Assembly (NCBI GenBank): GCA_927407015.1
Contig: CAKMJT010000003.1
Coordinates: 1-55,099 of the forward strand
Direction of reading: 5' to 3'
From: an uncultured Proteiniphilum sp.
GTDB lineage: Bacteria > Bacteroidota > Bacteroidia > Bacteroidales > Dysgonomonadaceae
DNA: 55,099 nt
Positions 25,808-34,898 of the stretch are shown piece after piece. How positions within the stretch are numbered: the stretch's first letter is position 1; every line of letters starts with the position of its first letter. A program made the translations under genes and the position numbers. A model generated the notes under the pieces. The model was given only the letters and a program-made list of their open reading frames with translations. It did not search any database and was not told where the DNA came from.

Positions 25808-26497
25808 TTAATAACGTGCGCTCACAACGTCCCAATCAATGATCTTCCACAATTCTTTCAGGTGATCGGCACGGCGATTCTGGTAATCAAGATAGTATGA
25901 ATGTTCCCATACATCAAATCCTAATATCGGAGTCAATCCGCTTGTGAGAGGATTGCCGGCATTGCTTTCCTTTAAAACAGAAAGCTTTCCGCTTCCGTCT
26001 TTCGCCAGCCATACCCAGCCTGAACCGAACAAAGAAGTTCCGGCTGCATTAAATTCTTCCTTAAACTGATCGAACGAACCAAATTGTTCTTTAATGGCAT
26101 CAGCCAGTTTCCCTTTAGGTTCCCCGCCGCCTTCTTTTTTGAAGGATGTAAAGTAAATGTTGTGGTTCAAAATCTGGCCTGCATTGTTAAAGATAGCGCC
26201 ATCGCTTTCTTTCACGACGGTTTCGAGATCCGCATTTTCGAATTTTGTACCCACAACCAATTTATTTAAATTGTCCACGTAGGCCTGGTGATGTTTCCCG
26301 TAGTGGAGTTCAACAGTTTGTTTGCTGATAACCGGCTCCAGGGCATCGGTCGCATAAGGTAATTCTACTTTTTCAAATTTCATATTTACTTCGTCTTTAG
26401 AGTTGTTGTTTTCGTTATTCTTTGCATTGGAATGATTGAAACTGACTACGGTCAGGGCGAATAATCCCGTCAATAGATAAGAATGAATCTTTTTCAT
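25808..26497 (-). CDS. sodB: Iron/manganese superoxide dismutase with an export signal
   Basis: Converts superoxide to oxygen and hydrogen peroxide. The catalytic domain (residues 39-229) is standard: VELHYGKHHQAYVDNL, AGQILNHNIYF and DVWEHSYYLDYQ supply the metal ligands. The glutamine in AGQILNH and the ESNAGNPLT stretch favour the iron or cambialistic type. Before it lies MKKIHSYLLTGLFALTVVSF, a good Sec signal with cleavage near SNA-K, then a polar Asn-rich linker. The usual cytosolic start would be the internal Met39 (MKFEKVELPY). So the product may be periplasmic, or two products may be made. It is flanked by terminators on both sides and is a single transcript. Confidence 0.93.
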   Translation of the reverse strand: MKKIHSYLLTGLFALTVVSFNHSNAKNNENNNSKDEVNMKFEKVELPYATDALEPVISKQTVELHYGKHHQAYVDNLNKLVVGTKFENADLETVVKESDGAIFNNAGQILNHNIYFTSFKKEGGGEPKGKLADAIKEQFGSFDQFKEEFNAAGTSLFGSGWVWLAKDGSGKLSVLKESNAGNPLTSGLTPILGFDVWEHSYYLDYQNRRADHLKELWKIIDWDVVSARY

Positions 26498-26598
26498 TTT
26501 TCAATTGTTTTGCTGTTTGATGATATAACGAAAATCATCCGAAATTTGTTCGGTATTATTTGGTTTCATTCTTGTAAATAAAGACAAAAAAATGGCTG

Positions 26599-26632
26599 CA
26601 AAAAAAGCCTGGATATTCATATTCAGGCTTTT
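26599..26632 (-). terminator. Rho-independent terminator of ftsH
   Basis: Minus strand: AAAAGCCTG / CAGGCTTTT with a 12-nt loop, then further T residues, 35 bp after the ftsH stop. Confidence 0.85.
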
Positions 26633-26666
26633 AACTATATTTCTGCCGGCTTATTGTTTTTCTCTA

Positions 26667-28811
26667 TCAGCTGTTGTCTTTATTTATTTCATTCACAGCC
26701 TCTTTATTGTTGGGTGGCTGGTCTGACCTGTCTGGTTCCAGCGTTGTATCCGTGACACCCTGAACTTCCGTATCGGAATCGGAATCGATGAAGACATTGT
26801 CTCCCGAACCAACTGGTTTGGAAGGGGGGAGTGCCTCTTCAGAACCCTCTTTCTTGTTCTCGAGAATCTCCTGTGAACGGGATACCCAGAGTCGTTGACC
26901 GAAAATATGTTCCAGGTCATCGGCATAGATGATCTCCCTTTCCAGCAGGATGTCTGCCAGTTGGTTGTGCCCTTCCGCTTTCTCGGTGAGAATCTGTTTT
27001 GCCCTTTTATACTGCAGGGCAATCATCGCCTTTACCTCTGCGTCTATCAGTTTGGCAGTGTCATCGCTATAGGGTTTTGAGAAAGTATATTCCTGACCCG
27101 ATGAGTCGTAATAACTCAGGTTAGGCAGTTTATCACTCATACCCATGTAGGTGATCATGGCATATGCCTGTTTGGTGACACGTTCCAGGTCGTTCATCGC
27201 TCCCGATGATATCTGTCCGATGAATACCTCTTCCGCTGCACGGCCTCCCAGGAGGGCACACATTTCATCGAGCATCTGCTCCTTGGTGGTGATTTGCCGT
27301 TCCTCCGGAAGATACCATGCTGCACCCAGAGCTTTGCCACGAGGGACAATGGTCACCTTCACCAACGGATTGGCATGTTCCAGGAACCAGCTCAACGCGG
27401 CGTGTCCTGCCTCGTGGATGGCGATGGTTTTTTTCTCTCCCTGGGTAATGATCTTGTTCTTCTTCTCCAGCCCGCCCACAATACGGTCTACCGCGTTCAT
27501 GAAATCATCCTTCTGCACAAATTTCTTCTTCTTTCGTGCGGCAATCAGGGCTGCCTCGTTGCAAACATTTGCAATATCCGCTCCTGAGAATCCCGGTGTC
27601 TGCCGGGCCAGAAACTCAATATCGATGGACTCATCAATCTTTATCGGGCGTAAATGTACTTTGAATATCTCCTTGCGGTCATTCAGGTCGGGAAGTTCCA
27701 CGTAAATTTGTCTGTCGAAACGTCCTGCGCGCATCAATGCCTTATCGAGCACATCGGCACGGTTTGTCGCAGCCAGGATGATTACCCCGCTATTGGAGCC
27801 GAAGCCGTCCATTTCTGTAAGGAGTTGATTCAGGGTGTTCTCCCTTTCATCGTTCGACCCGAAGTTGGTGTTCTTGCCGCGGGCACGTCCCACGGCATCA
27901 ATCTCGTCGATGAACACGATGCAAGGTGCTTTCTCCTTTGCCTGACGGAAGAGGTCGCGCACGCGGGAAGCGCCAACGCCGACAAACATTTCTACGAAAT
28001 CCGATCCCGATATGGAGAAGAAGGGTACATTTGCTTCGCCGGCAACTGCTTTTGCCAGCAATGTTTTACCTGTTCCCGGAGGGCCTACCAGCAGTGCACC
28101 TTTGGGTATTTTTCCTCCCAGGTTGGTATAATTGCCCGGATTCTTCAGAAATTCCACGATCTCCTGTACTTCTTCTTTTGCCTCGGAGAGGCCGGCCACA
28201 TCTTTGAAGGTCACTTTCTGGCTGGAGTCCTTATCAAACAGCTGTGCCTTCGATTTGCCTACGCTGAATACACCACCACCGCTGCCACCTCCGGCGCCGC
28301 CCTGCATCCTGCGCATCATCCATATCCAGAATACGATGAGCAAAATAAAAGGGGCAAATGTGATCAGGATTCCCCACATCTCGGAGGTTGTATCGAAGCG
28401 TACCTCAATGTCGTAATGCTGCTCTGTCTTGACGGTGTCAATAAATTCGGCAATGGCTTCAGCGGAGGCTCCTTCTACCTGGATCACAGGCATTTTCCCC
28501 ACCCTGTCGGCATCGTCACCGAAGATATGGCTTACGGACTCTTCCCGGACAATAGCTTCGGCAGTTCCTTTGTTGCTGTAAACCACGATGCTTTTGACGC
28601 GGTTGTCCCTCACATACTGCTGGAAGTCGGACCATTGTACCTCCTTAATGGTACTGTCCTGTCCGAAAAACCACATTCCCATGAGTATGGCAAGGGCAAC
28701 AGCGTAAATCCAGTAGGGATTGAACGGTTGTCTGGGATTGCTGCTGCCGCCCATCTTCGGGCGTAGAGTGGGTTGTTTGTCTTGTTTCTTATCTTTGTTC
28801 GTACTGTTCAT
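26667..28811 (-). CDS. ftsH: ATP-dependent zinc metalloprotease FtsH
   Basis: A membrane-anchored AAA+ protease that degrades misfolded and regulatory membrane proteins. The 714 residues have two membrane segments (about 32-50 and 148-168) flanking a periplasmic domain, then Walker A GPPGTGKT, Walker [12 protein letters not shown], the second region of homology [20 protein letters not shown], and the zinc site [10 protein letters not shown] disordered acidic tail of about 60 residues ([18 protein letters not shown]) ends the protein. It lies 95 bp downstream of rsfS on the same strand. The phosphatidate cytidylyltransferase gene I would expect next in related genomes is absent; a terminator follows directly. 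Confidence 0.97.
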   Translation of the reverse strand: MNSTNKDKKQDKQPTLRPKMGGSSNPRQPFNPYWIYAVALAILMGMWFFGQDSTIKEVQWSDFQQYVRDNRVKSIVVYSNKGTAEAIVREESVSHIFGDDADRVGKMPVIQVEGASAEAIAEFIDTVKTEQHYDIEVRFDTTSEMWGILITFAPFILLIVFWIWMMRRMQGGAGGGSGGGVFSVGKSKAQLFDKDSSQKVTFKDVAGLSEAKEEVQEIVEFLKNPGNYTNLGGKIPKGALLVGPPGTGKTLLAKAVAGEANVPFFSISGSDFVEMFVGVGASRVRDLFRQAKEKAPCIVFIDEIDAVGRARGKNTNFGSNDERENTLNQLLTEMDGFGSNSGVIILAATNRADVLDKALMRAGRFDRQIYVELPDLNDRKEIFKVHLRPIKIDESIDIEFLARQTPGFSGADIANVCNEAALIAARKKKKFVQKDDFMNAVDRIVGGLEKKNKIITQGEKKTIAIHEAGHAALSWFLEHANPLVKVTIVPRGKALGAAWYLPEERQITTKEQMLDEMCALLGGRAAEEVFIGQISSGAMNDLERVTKQAYAMITYMGMSDKLPNLSYYDSSGQEYTFSKPYSDDTAKLIDAEVKAMIALQYKRAKQILTEKAEGHNQLADILLEREIIYADDLEHIFGQRLWVSRSQEILENKKEGSEEALPPSKPVGSGDNVFIDSDSDTEVQGVTDTTLEPDRSDQPPNNKEAVNEINKDNS

Positions 28812-28906
28812 TGGGTTGATGCCTCTTTAGCGAAATTTGTCAGACAACTCCGAACATTTCAGAGTGTCCTTTGAGTAATTAGTAACAATTTTTGGATAAA
28901 TAAGTT

Positions 28907-29266
28907 TTATAACAGTGAGGGAATACGTTCCGATTTCGCATCCTCCCACAGGTTGTCGATGTTGTAAAAACTGCGAAGAGCAGGAAGGAATATATGTACA
29001 ATCACGTTGCCGTAATCAATTCCTATCCATTCTGCGTGCTGCTGCCCGTGAACACGGACAGGACTTTCCATGGTATTTTTTCTGACGATTTCTTCTACCG
29101 AACTGGCTAAAGCCGAGACCTGTGTAGGGGTGTTGCCTTCACAAATCACGAAATAATCACAAATAGCTCCCGGCATCCCTTTCAATTGAATGGCACTGAT
29201 ATTTTTTCCTTTTTTCTCCTGAATCCCCTCGATAATGCTCTGTAAAAGTTCGTCCTTTTCTATCAT
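28907..29266 (-). CDS. rsfS: Ribosome silencing factor RsfS
   Basis: Binds ribosomal protein L14 and blocks subunit joining during nutrient limitation. The 119-residue product matches the family length and shows KGMPGAICDYFVICEGNTPTQ, VRVHGQQHAEWIGIDYGNVIVHIF and the closing YNIDNLWEDA. A TATCTTTG box precedes it, and ftsH follows in the same direction. Confidence 0.95.
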   Translation of the reverse strand: MIEKDELLQSIIEGIQEKKGKNISAIQLKGMPGAICDYFVICEGNTPTQVSALASSVEEIVRKNTMESPVRVHGQQHAEWIGIDYGNVIVHIFLPALRSFYNIDNLWEDAKSERIPSLL

Positions 29267-29292
29267 TCTTTGTTGTAAGTGAGTTAATGATA

Positions 29293-29339
29293 CAAAGATA
29301 GGTTGTTTTTGCGAATATTGGCGTGAAAAAGAAACAACC
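29293..29339 (-). promoter_or_regulatory. rsfS -7 box with adjoining inverted repeat
   Basis: Minus strand TATCTTTG at 29300-29293. Directly upstream lies an 8-bp inverted repeat, GGTTGTTT (29301-29308) and AAACAACC (29332-29339), which spans the place of the missing -33 element and could be an operator or the end hairpin of the DUF1080 transcript. Confidence 0.45.
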
Positions 29340-29430
29340 TTCTTTCCTGATATGTTCTACAAAAACAGTGCCAGGAAAGAAAATTGCGTGACCAGCAGCA
29401 GGAGGACTGCAAATGACAGGCCGGATACCC

Positions 29431-30702
29431 TTACAGCGTTTGCAGCTTCAGGTTTCTCCAGAGAACCTTAATGCCTCCGCCATCGTGGATCTGTAGAGCG
29501 ATGCGACCCTGTCCCTTCCCTATTTTCTCATCCGTGAAATCAACCATCTCCTCACCGTTCAGATAGGTTCTGATGTTGTCTTTATTGGCGATGATACGAA
29601 GGCTGTTCCAGTCTCCCACTTTCAATATCTTTTCCTTTTCGTCGGGGACCTGTATCAGCCATCCGCGGCCGTATGATTCATAGATGCCGCCGGTATCATT
29701 TCCTTTGGGAGCCACTTCCACCTGCCATCCATTGACAATTACCCCGGGTTCCACGAAGGAACGTATAAATACACCTGAATTGCCGTCAGCTTCCTGTTTG
29801 AACTCGACTGTTAAATCGAAATTATCGTAATATTCACGGGTGGCGAGGTATCCGTACTGTTTGTCTGGGCCGCTTTCGCATACCAAAAGACTATCCTGCA
29901 CATACCATTTCTCTGTGCCGTATACTTCCCATCCGTGCAGATCGGTTCCGTTGAAGAGAGTTACTTCTCTGGTTTTGCGGGGGAGCTCTCTGATTTTCAC
30001 ATTACGGAACCAGGCCGCCGATCCGTGGTCCTGCAGACAGATCACACCCTTGCGTGCCAACCCGTATTCGGTTGCATTTTCCCATTTGCCGCTGTGCTTG
30101 CGTTCGAACCAATCCTCAGTCCATGCTTCAAACTCAACTACCTTCTCACCATTGAGCCAGTGCTCCACGTGTCCGTTATCGAAAATAATCCTGGAGTTAT
30201 TCCATTCGCCGGCAGGCTTAATGATAGTCCTTGCTGTATCAGTTGTATGCATCGCGTAGTCTGCAGCTGTTTTTTGCCACTCTTCCAATGGCTCGGGAAA
30301 ACCTAAGTTATCGATCATCTGATATTCAGGACCTGTGACGTAAGGGACGGCAAATTTGGGATTCTCTACCACGTGATATAGCACACCGCTGTTTCCACCG
30401 TCCGCAATTTTCCAGTCCCATACCAGCTCAAAATTCTCATATATTTTTTCGGTTACGATGTAGCCATGTGCATCGGCACCCTCGCCTTTGGCCTGTATCA
30501 TCCCGTCTTCGGCAAACCAGGGAGCTGTAAGGCTGTCGCCATTGTAATCACGCCATCCGTTGAGTGTTGTCCCATCGAATAAAAGTTCCCATCCCTCAGC
30601 AATCTCCTGTGGAGAAAGCTTGTTGTGACCGGATTTTCCGGTGCAGGAAGACGTTAAAAGAGTCATTGTGATTGCACTAATTAAAATAATTCCAGATCTC
30701 AT
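29431..30702 (-). CDS. Lipoprotein with two DUF1080 (3-keto-glycoside hydrolase-like) domains
   Basis: A 423-residue lipoprotein: signal MRSGIILISAITMTLLTSSC with acylated Cys20. Two copies of the concanavalin-like DUF1080 fold follow: the first about 33-235 (EGWELLFDGTTLNGWRDYNG, then GGNSGVLYHV), the second about 240-423 (REVTLFNGTDLHGWEVYG, then DGNSGVFIRSF). Members of this family have been reported to act on 3-keto-disaccharides, or to bind glycans. Both copies keep the FDGTTL-x-GW and GNSG blocks, so both folds look intact. A -7 box is present upstream. It stands alone. Confidence 0.88.
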   Translation of the reverse strand: MRSGIILISAITMTLLTSSCTGKSGHNKLSPQEIAEGWELLFDGTTLNGWRDYNGDSLTAPWFAEDGMIQAKGEGADAHGYIVTEKIYENFELVWDWKIADGGNSGVLYHVVENPKFAVPYVTGPEYQMIDNLGFPEPLEEWQKTAADYAMHTTDTARTIIKPAGEWNNSRIIFDNGHVEHWLNGEKVVEFEAWTEDWFERKHSGKWENATEYGLARKGVICLQDHGSAAWFRNVKIRELPRKTREVTLFNGTDLHGWEVYGTEKWYVQDSLLVCESGPDKQYGYLATREYYDNFDLTVEFKQEADGNSGVFIRSFVEPGVIVNGWQVEVAPKGNDTGGIYESYGRGWLIQVPDEKEKILKVGDWNSLRIIANKDNIRTYLNGEEMVDFTDEKIGKGQGRIALQIHDGGGIKVLWRNLKLQTL

Positions 30703-31096
30703 GCGTTATTTATTAAAGGGTTTAACATCCCGGGTTGGTAGTATACATACAAAGATATTGAATTATGGATGTTTAGGCCTGTTTTTTTATATTATTTAAC
30801 CAAGGAAGTTCTCTCGCGGATTCTGCATGGTTCCGGAACAAAAGAGAAGAAGCTTGACAATGTGTCCGGGTTGTTGTTTGGTGCATGACCCTGACAAGTT
30901 CTCAACATCGATAATGAATCTTTGTCTTTTGGATAGCGTTATTTTCCCGGCGTCTTAGCGTGGAAAATAAAATTAAAGGCAGGTCAGGATCTGTCCACCC
31001 AGCATATTTCTTCCCTTTTTTAAACCAAAAGGGGTGATTGGACGTTAATTTGACACAGAAACAATCGGGTCGAACCCTGTAAACAATCGGTGAATT
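30703..31096. other. Gap between the DUF1080 gene and ribF
   Basis: Holds the DUF1080 -7 box (TATCTTTG on the minus strand, 30757-30750). No gene, RNA structure or clear ribF promoter was recognised, and the conserved FMN-riboswitch core was not seen. Confidence 0.5.
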
Positions 31097-32035
31097 TTGG
31101 AACGAATTGATCTATCCAATAATAAAAAAATAAATGATGGTTCGTTTGTGGCATCCGTCGGTTTTTTCGACGGAGTACACATCGGGCACCGTTATCTCAT
31201 CAGGCAGGTAAAGGAAGAGGCCAAACGGCTTCATTTGCCGTCGGCAATCATCACCTTTCCTGTGCATCCGCGCAAAGTACTGCAAAAGAATTATCAGCCG
31301 GCGTTGTTGTGCGGCTATGAAGAAAAGCTGGAGCAGTTGGCTGCTACGCATATTGACTATTGTATATGCCTGCCGTTTACTCCGGAGCTTGCCCGCTTGT
31401 CGGCCAGGGAATTCATGCAGGAAGTGCTGAAAGATCAGATTGGTGTACATACCCTTTACGTGGGGTATGATCATCGTTTCGGTCACAACCGGGAAGATGG
31501 GTTCCCGGACTATGAAAGATACGGGAAAGAGCTGGGCATGAACGTGGTTCAGGGCCAGGAATACCAGGTAGACGGTGAGAATGTCAGTTCCACAAAAATA
31601 CGATCACTGCTGAAAAAGGGAGAAATCCAACAGGCGAACAGTTTGTTATCCTACAATTATACGCTATCGGGAAAGATCGTGGAAGGATACCGGGTGGGGC
31701 GAACCATTGGTTTCCCAACAGCAAATATCCGGTCATGGGAACGATATAAGGTGGTTCCTGAACTCGGTGTATACGCTGTTTTGGTACATATAAGGGATAT
31801 TGTTTACGAGGGGATGCTCTATATCGGCACCCGACCCACGTTGCATGATGATCCTGAGATCAGTGTGGAGGTCAATATCTTCAACTTCAATGCCGATTTG
31901 TATAATCATTCGCTTACGGTTGAGTTCATCGATTTTATCCGGGCCGACCGGAAGTTTGATACCCTGGAGGAGCTGGTCGCACAAATTCACAAGGACAAAT
32001 CATTGGTATTGGCGCGGTTAAAAAGCGAGAAATAG
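31097..32035 (+). CDS. ribF: Bifunctional riboflavin kinase / FAD synthetase
   Basis: Phosphorylates riboflavin to FMN and adenylates FMN to FAD. In 312 residues the N-terminal nucleotidyltransferase has SVGFFDGVHIGHRYLI and the block YVGYDHRFGHNREDG; SSTKIRSLLKKGEI follows. The C-terminal kinase begins near 180 with SGKIVEGYRVGRTIGFPTANI. The frame opens with TTG at 31097 (an in-frame TGA lies two codons upstream at 31091), leaving 18 residues before SVGFFDG as in relatives, so TTG is the probable start. It converges with mltG, with a decayed gene in between. Confidence 0.94.
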   Translation: MERIDLSNNKKINDGSFVASVGFFDGVHIGHRYLIRQVKEEAKRLHLPSAIITFPVHPRKVLQKNYQPALLCGYEEKLEQLAATHIDYCICLPFTPELARLSAREFMQEVLKDQIGVHTLYVGYDHRFGHNREDGFPDYERYGKELGMNVVQGQEYQVDGENVSSTKIRSLLKKGEIQQANSLLSYNYTLSGKIVEGYRVGRTIGFPTANIRSWERYKVVPELGVYAVLVHIRDIVYEGMLYIGTRPTLHDDPEISVEVNIFNFNADLYNHSLTVEFIDFIRADRKFDTLEELVAQIHKDKSLVLARLKSEK

Positions 32036-32044
32036 TTCGTTTGA

Positions 32045-32158
32045 CCTGACAAGGTAGATCTGTACCTTGTCCATTTGCAGGATGAAACACTAAGGATTAT
32101 GGGCGCGAAATATGGTAAATCGCCGGCACAGGTTGTATTGCGGTGGAATTTTAATAGA
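32045..32158 (+). pseudogene. Aldo/keto reductase remnant with internal deletion
   Basis: A short frame encodes DKVDLYLVH, the catalytic-histidine strand of aldo/keto reductases (family form DYVDLYLIH). It runs directly into LQDETLRIMGAKYGKSPAQV plus VLRWNFNR, the C-terminal block of the same family (family form AxKYGKSPAQVVLRW). In intact members these blocks are separated by roughly 90 residues, so the middle has been lost in frame. The reading frame has a stop just upstream (TGA 32042) and no start; the 3' end runs into the mltG stop region. It is a relic, not a gene. Confidence 0.72.
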
Positions 32159-33194
32159 TACCCCGCGCATTCAGTGCTTTTTGATACCGTGCTGCATTGC
32201 GTGCATGTTCGGCATGGGTGACAGCAAAGTTGTGCCGGCCTGAAAGGTCTTCTTTTGCACACATAAACAGGTAATCGTGCTGTTGTGGCGACAAAGTTCC
32301 ATCGATGGCACGGATGGATGGTATGCGAATGGGACCCGGCGGCAGGCCGCTGTTTTTGTAGGTATTATAGGGTGATTCCACCTCCAGGTGCCTGTAGAGG
32401 ATGCGGCGCAACGAAAAATCACCCACGGCGAACTTTACGGTGGGATCGGCTTCCAGACGCATTTCTTTTTTCAGCCGGTTCAGATAAAGCCCTGCCACCA
32501 CCGGATATTCATCGGCATAGGTGGCCTCTTCCTCCACGATGGAAGCCAGGGTGGACACTTCCAGTGGTGTAAGCCCGATTTTCCCGGCCCTCTCTCTGCG
32601 TGCATCGCTCCAGAAAGCATCATATTCACTTTTCATCCGCTCCAACAGATTCCCGGTACCGGTATCCCAGTATACCTCATAGGTGTTGGGGATAAACATC
32701 GAGAGGAACGAAAATTTGTTAAACCCATATTTTTCGGCTATTGCAGGATCTTTGAGCGCGTGCAGCAATGTAACGCTGTCCATCATCAGCTGCTGGGAGA
32801 TGCGTCCTGCCAGGTTCTCCGCAGTGCGCATGTTGTTGAAGGTGAGATCAACAGGTGTTTGATTCCCCGAACGAAGCAGACGTATCATCTCGGGCATCGT
32901 CATGCCGTCACTGATGGCATATCTGCCGGTTTTCACTTTGGCAGGGTAGTTCATTCGCTCTGCCAGCATCCGGAATATTTTTTCGGAGGGCAATACTTTA
33001 TTTTCCTTTAACTGCGTAACGACATTTTCATAGTTTTTCTTCTGTTTGATATAGATGTATATCGTTTCTTTTAATGCAACGGGTCTGAAGATGACGCTGT
33101 AGGCATAAATGCCCACAGTGATGACCAGCAATAACAGAATACCTGTAATCAGAAAAAGCGGTTTTCTTTTTATGTTTGTTTTCTTTTGTTCCAT
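32151..33194 (-). CDS. mltG: Endolytic murein transglycosylase MltG
   Basis: Cuts nascent glycan strands at the inner membrane and so sets their length. The 347-residue protein has one membrane segment (about 14-33), then the YceG/MltG domain: catalytic Glu in ASIVEEEATYADEYPVVAG, then YLNRLKKEMRLEADPTVKFA, PYNTYKNSGLPPGPI, and the terminal KEDLSGRHNFAVTHAEH. The length is normal. It diverges from tRNA-Ser and has a TACTTTTG box (33232-33225, minus strand) 30 bp before its ATG. Confidence 0.95.
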   Translation of the reverse strand: MEQKKTNIKRKPLFLITGILLLLVITVGIYAYSVIFRPVALKETIYIYIKQKKNYENVVTQLKENKVLPSEKIFRMLAERMNYPAKVKTGRYAISDGMTMPEMIRLLRSGNQTPVDLTFNNMRTAENLAGRISQQLMMDSVTLLHALKDPAIAEKYGFNKFSFLSMFIPNTYEVYWDTGTGNLLERMKSEYDAFWSDARRERAGKIGLTPLEVSTLASIVEEEATYADEYPVVAGLYLNRLKKEMRLEADPTVKFAVGDFSLRRILYRHLEVESPYNTYKNSGLPPGPIRIPSIRAIDGTLSPQQHDYLFMCAKEDLSGRHNFAVTHAEHARNAARYQKALNARGIY

Positions 33195-33224
33195 TGATTG
33201 GATGTGTCCTTGTAATGATCAGTA

Positions 33225-33232
33225 CAAAAGTA
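33225..33232 (-). promoter_or_regulatory. -7 box of mltG
   Basis: TACTTTTG on the minus strand, about 30 bp before the ATG; no -33 TTG at normal distance. Confidence 0.45.
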
Positions 33233-33262
33233 AAAAGATTCATTTGAAAATATCATGTTTTC

Positions 33263-33294
33263 TTTGACAAGTTGAAAACAAACTTGTATATTTG
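33263..33294 (+). promoter_or_regulatory. Promoter of tRNA-Ser
   Basis: -33 TTTG (33263-33266), 20-bp spacer, -7 TATATTTG (33287-33294), then GCATCCGA, very like the tRNA-Cys promoter (GCATCCGC). Confidence 0.78.
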
Positions 33295-33320
33295 CATCCG
33301 ATTTCGGCGAAAATCCTAAC

Positions 33321-33407
33321 GGAAGTGTGGGTGAGTGGCTGAAACCAGCAGTTTGCTAAACTGCCGTACGGGTAACTGTACCACGAGTTCGAATCTCGTC
33401 GCTTCCG
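33321..33407 (+). tRNA. tRNA-Ser (GCT)
   Basis: An 87-nt class II tRNA. Acceptor GGAAGTG pairs with CGCTTCC (one G-U), discriminator G. Anticodon stem GCAGT / ACTGC encloses TTGCTAA with GCT at 33355-33357. A long variable arm follows, then the T loop GTTCGAATC. CCA is not encoded. Confidence 0.97.
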
Positions 33408-33411
33408 CGAT

Positions 33412-33456
33412 AAAGGGTGTAAATCAGCATGATATGCGGGGTGCACCCTTTTTTTT
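33412..33456 (+). terminator. Terminator of tRNA-Ser
   Basis: AAAGGGTG (33412-33419) pairs with CACCCTTT (33444-33451), with a 24-nt loop that can form a small inner CAT/ATG stem. Eight T residues end at 33456. Confidence 0.75.
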
Positions 33457-33486
33457 ACACCTGAAAATTGCGATTGTTTCTTCTTC

Positions 33487-34710
33487 TTAGTGTAGTAAAG
33501 GCTTTAAGATTCCGATTGCAATGACTGCCAGAAAAACAGTGATTAACCCCCCGTAAAGAAAAGAGTGGCCGGGAAAGGTTGTTCCCAAAAAACCGGCAAA
33601 GGGATAGGCGATAAACCACCACAAGTGGGAAAAGGCAAAATGTGAACCATACACCCTTGCCTGATCTTCTCCCGGAATTTGTTCACCAATCAAAGTCTCG
33701 GAAGGTAAGTCGGCAAGTGTCTGTCCGACGCCGGCAAGAATCCACAAGAATAATAAACCGTCGAATGATACAAAGTTGGCAAAACAGACAGCTGTGCCAA
33801 TGAGTAAAGCGCCACCGGCAAGTGATATGGCTCGGGTTTTCGTCTTATCCATACTGCCGAGCAGAAAAGCGGTAATGGCTCCACCGACGCCAAATAACGC
33901 CATGATTAATCCATAATGAGAGTCGTTTTGTTGCATTGGGCCCTTTACCCATCCAACCGTATTTACCAACACCAATGCGCCTGCTATTGCTGATACAAAC
34001 TCTATGCTTAAAGAAAACCGTAAAATCCGATTCCCAAAAAGTGAACGGATGCCTTTGACAACGCTCCTCCAGCTATCCCTGAAGCTTACTTTGGCAGGAA
34101 CGATCCCTTTTTGCAACTCGTTGGCAGGAATCGATAACAGAATGGCAATTCCTGTCATAAGCATGAATCCACTCACCAGGAACAATTGTCTGGCTCCCAG
34201 CCACACGGCAAAGATACCGGCCAATGCGGGCCCAAATACGCTCAATAGTTGAAAGGCAGCCATAGAAAATCCGTTTGCTTCCCGATACTCATTTTTTGCC
34301 ACTATCTGCGGAATAATAGCACGATAAGTAGGAGTAAAAAATGCAGCTGCCACGTTTAACAGAAATATCAGCAGATATAATTGCCATTCGGCAGTAACAA
34401 AAGGCAATACACCCAAAATAATCACCCTGATGCTCTGGCTCATCCAGAGTATGCTCTTTCTTTTGAACCGCTCTGAAACTACACCCGCGAACGGCGAAAA
34501 AATGATATATGCCGTTACACGCAATGTAAGCGCCGATGCCAATATAGCAGCAGAGTGTGCCGGATTGAGTTCATAGGCAAACAGCGCCAGTCCCAGCCAT
34601 GTAAAAGCATCGCCAAAAAGGCTGGCCGTTTGGGACATGAAGAGTTTGGCAAATGTTTTGTTTTTTAATGTCCGGAAAGGATCAATAAGAATTCTCCTTA
34701 GTTTATTCAC
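33487..34710 (-). CDS. Major facilitator superfamily transporter
   Basis: An inner-membrane transporter of 407 residues with twelve predicted hydrophobic segments. The loop between segments 2 and 3 reads FAGVVSERFKRKSIL, a form of the MFS motif A (GxxxDRxGRK). Motifs such as TPTYRAIIPQIVAKNEYREANGF fit the EntS/enterobactin-exporter and macrolide-efflux branch, which export drugs or siderophores; the substrate cannot be read from the sequence. The start is GTG at 34710. A TATCTTTG box (34743-34736, minus strand) precedes it. It faces tRNA-Ser and its terminator. Confidence 0.88.
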   Translation of the reverse strand: MNKLRRILIDPFRTLKNKTFAKLFMSQTASLFGDAFTWLGLALFAYELNPAHSAAILASALTLRVTAYIIFSPFAGVVSERFKRKSILWMSQSIRVIILGVLPFVTAEWQLYLLIFLLNVAAAFFTPTYRAIIPQIVAKNEYREANGFSMAAFQLLSVFGPALAGIFAVWLGARQLFLVSGFMLMTGIAILLSIPANELQKGIVPAKVSFRDSWRSVVKGIRSLFGNRILRFSLSIEFVSAIAGALVLVNTVGWVKGPMQQNDSHYGLIMALFGVGGAITAFLLGSMDKTKTRAISLAGGALLIGTAVCFANFVSFDGLLFLWILAGVGQTLADLPSETLIGEQIPGEDQARVYGSHFAFSHLWWFIAYPFAGFLGTTFPGHSFLYGGLITVFLAVIAIGILKPLLH

Positions 34711-34735
34711 TCCTGATTTTTTAAAAATGCTGTTA

Positions 34736-34743
34736 CAAAGATA
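34736..34743 (-). promoter_or_regulatory. -7 box of the MFS transporter gene
   Basis: TATCTTTG on the minus strand, 26 bp before the GTG start. Confidence 0.45.
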
Positions 34744-34898
34744 ATGCTTATAGACCGATGTATGCGGTGATAAAAAAACTAAAAACCGGTACTTTTTATT
34801 AATTATGTTTCGAAAACCCTTTGGTGTTCACCTGAAATAACAGTTTACTTCCTTCCCCTCCCATAACCTCCATCTATCCATCCATGATAAAATCTATC

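Noticed and set aside
27654..28766. 370-codon open frame opposite ftsH
   Set aside because: Wholly antisense to a clear ftsH and its translation shows no recognisable domain.
30703..31096. FMN riboswitch before ribF
   Set aside because: The conserved core sequences of that riboswitch are not present in the gap.
32048..32071. Palindrome as a dedicated ribF terminator
   Set aside because: No T run follows and the arms encode DKVDLYLV of the reductase relic, which explains the sequence; a secondary role is only possible.
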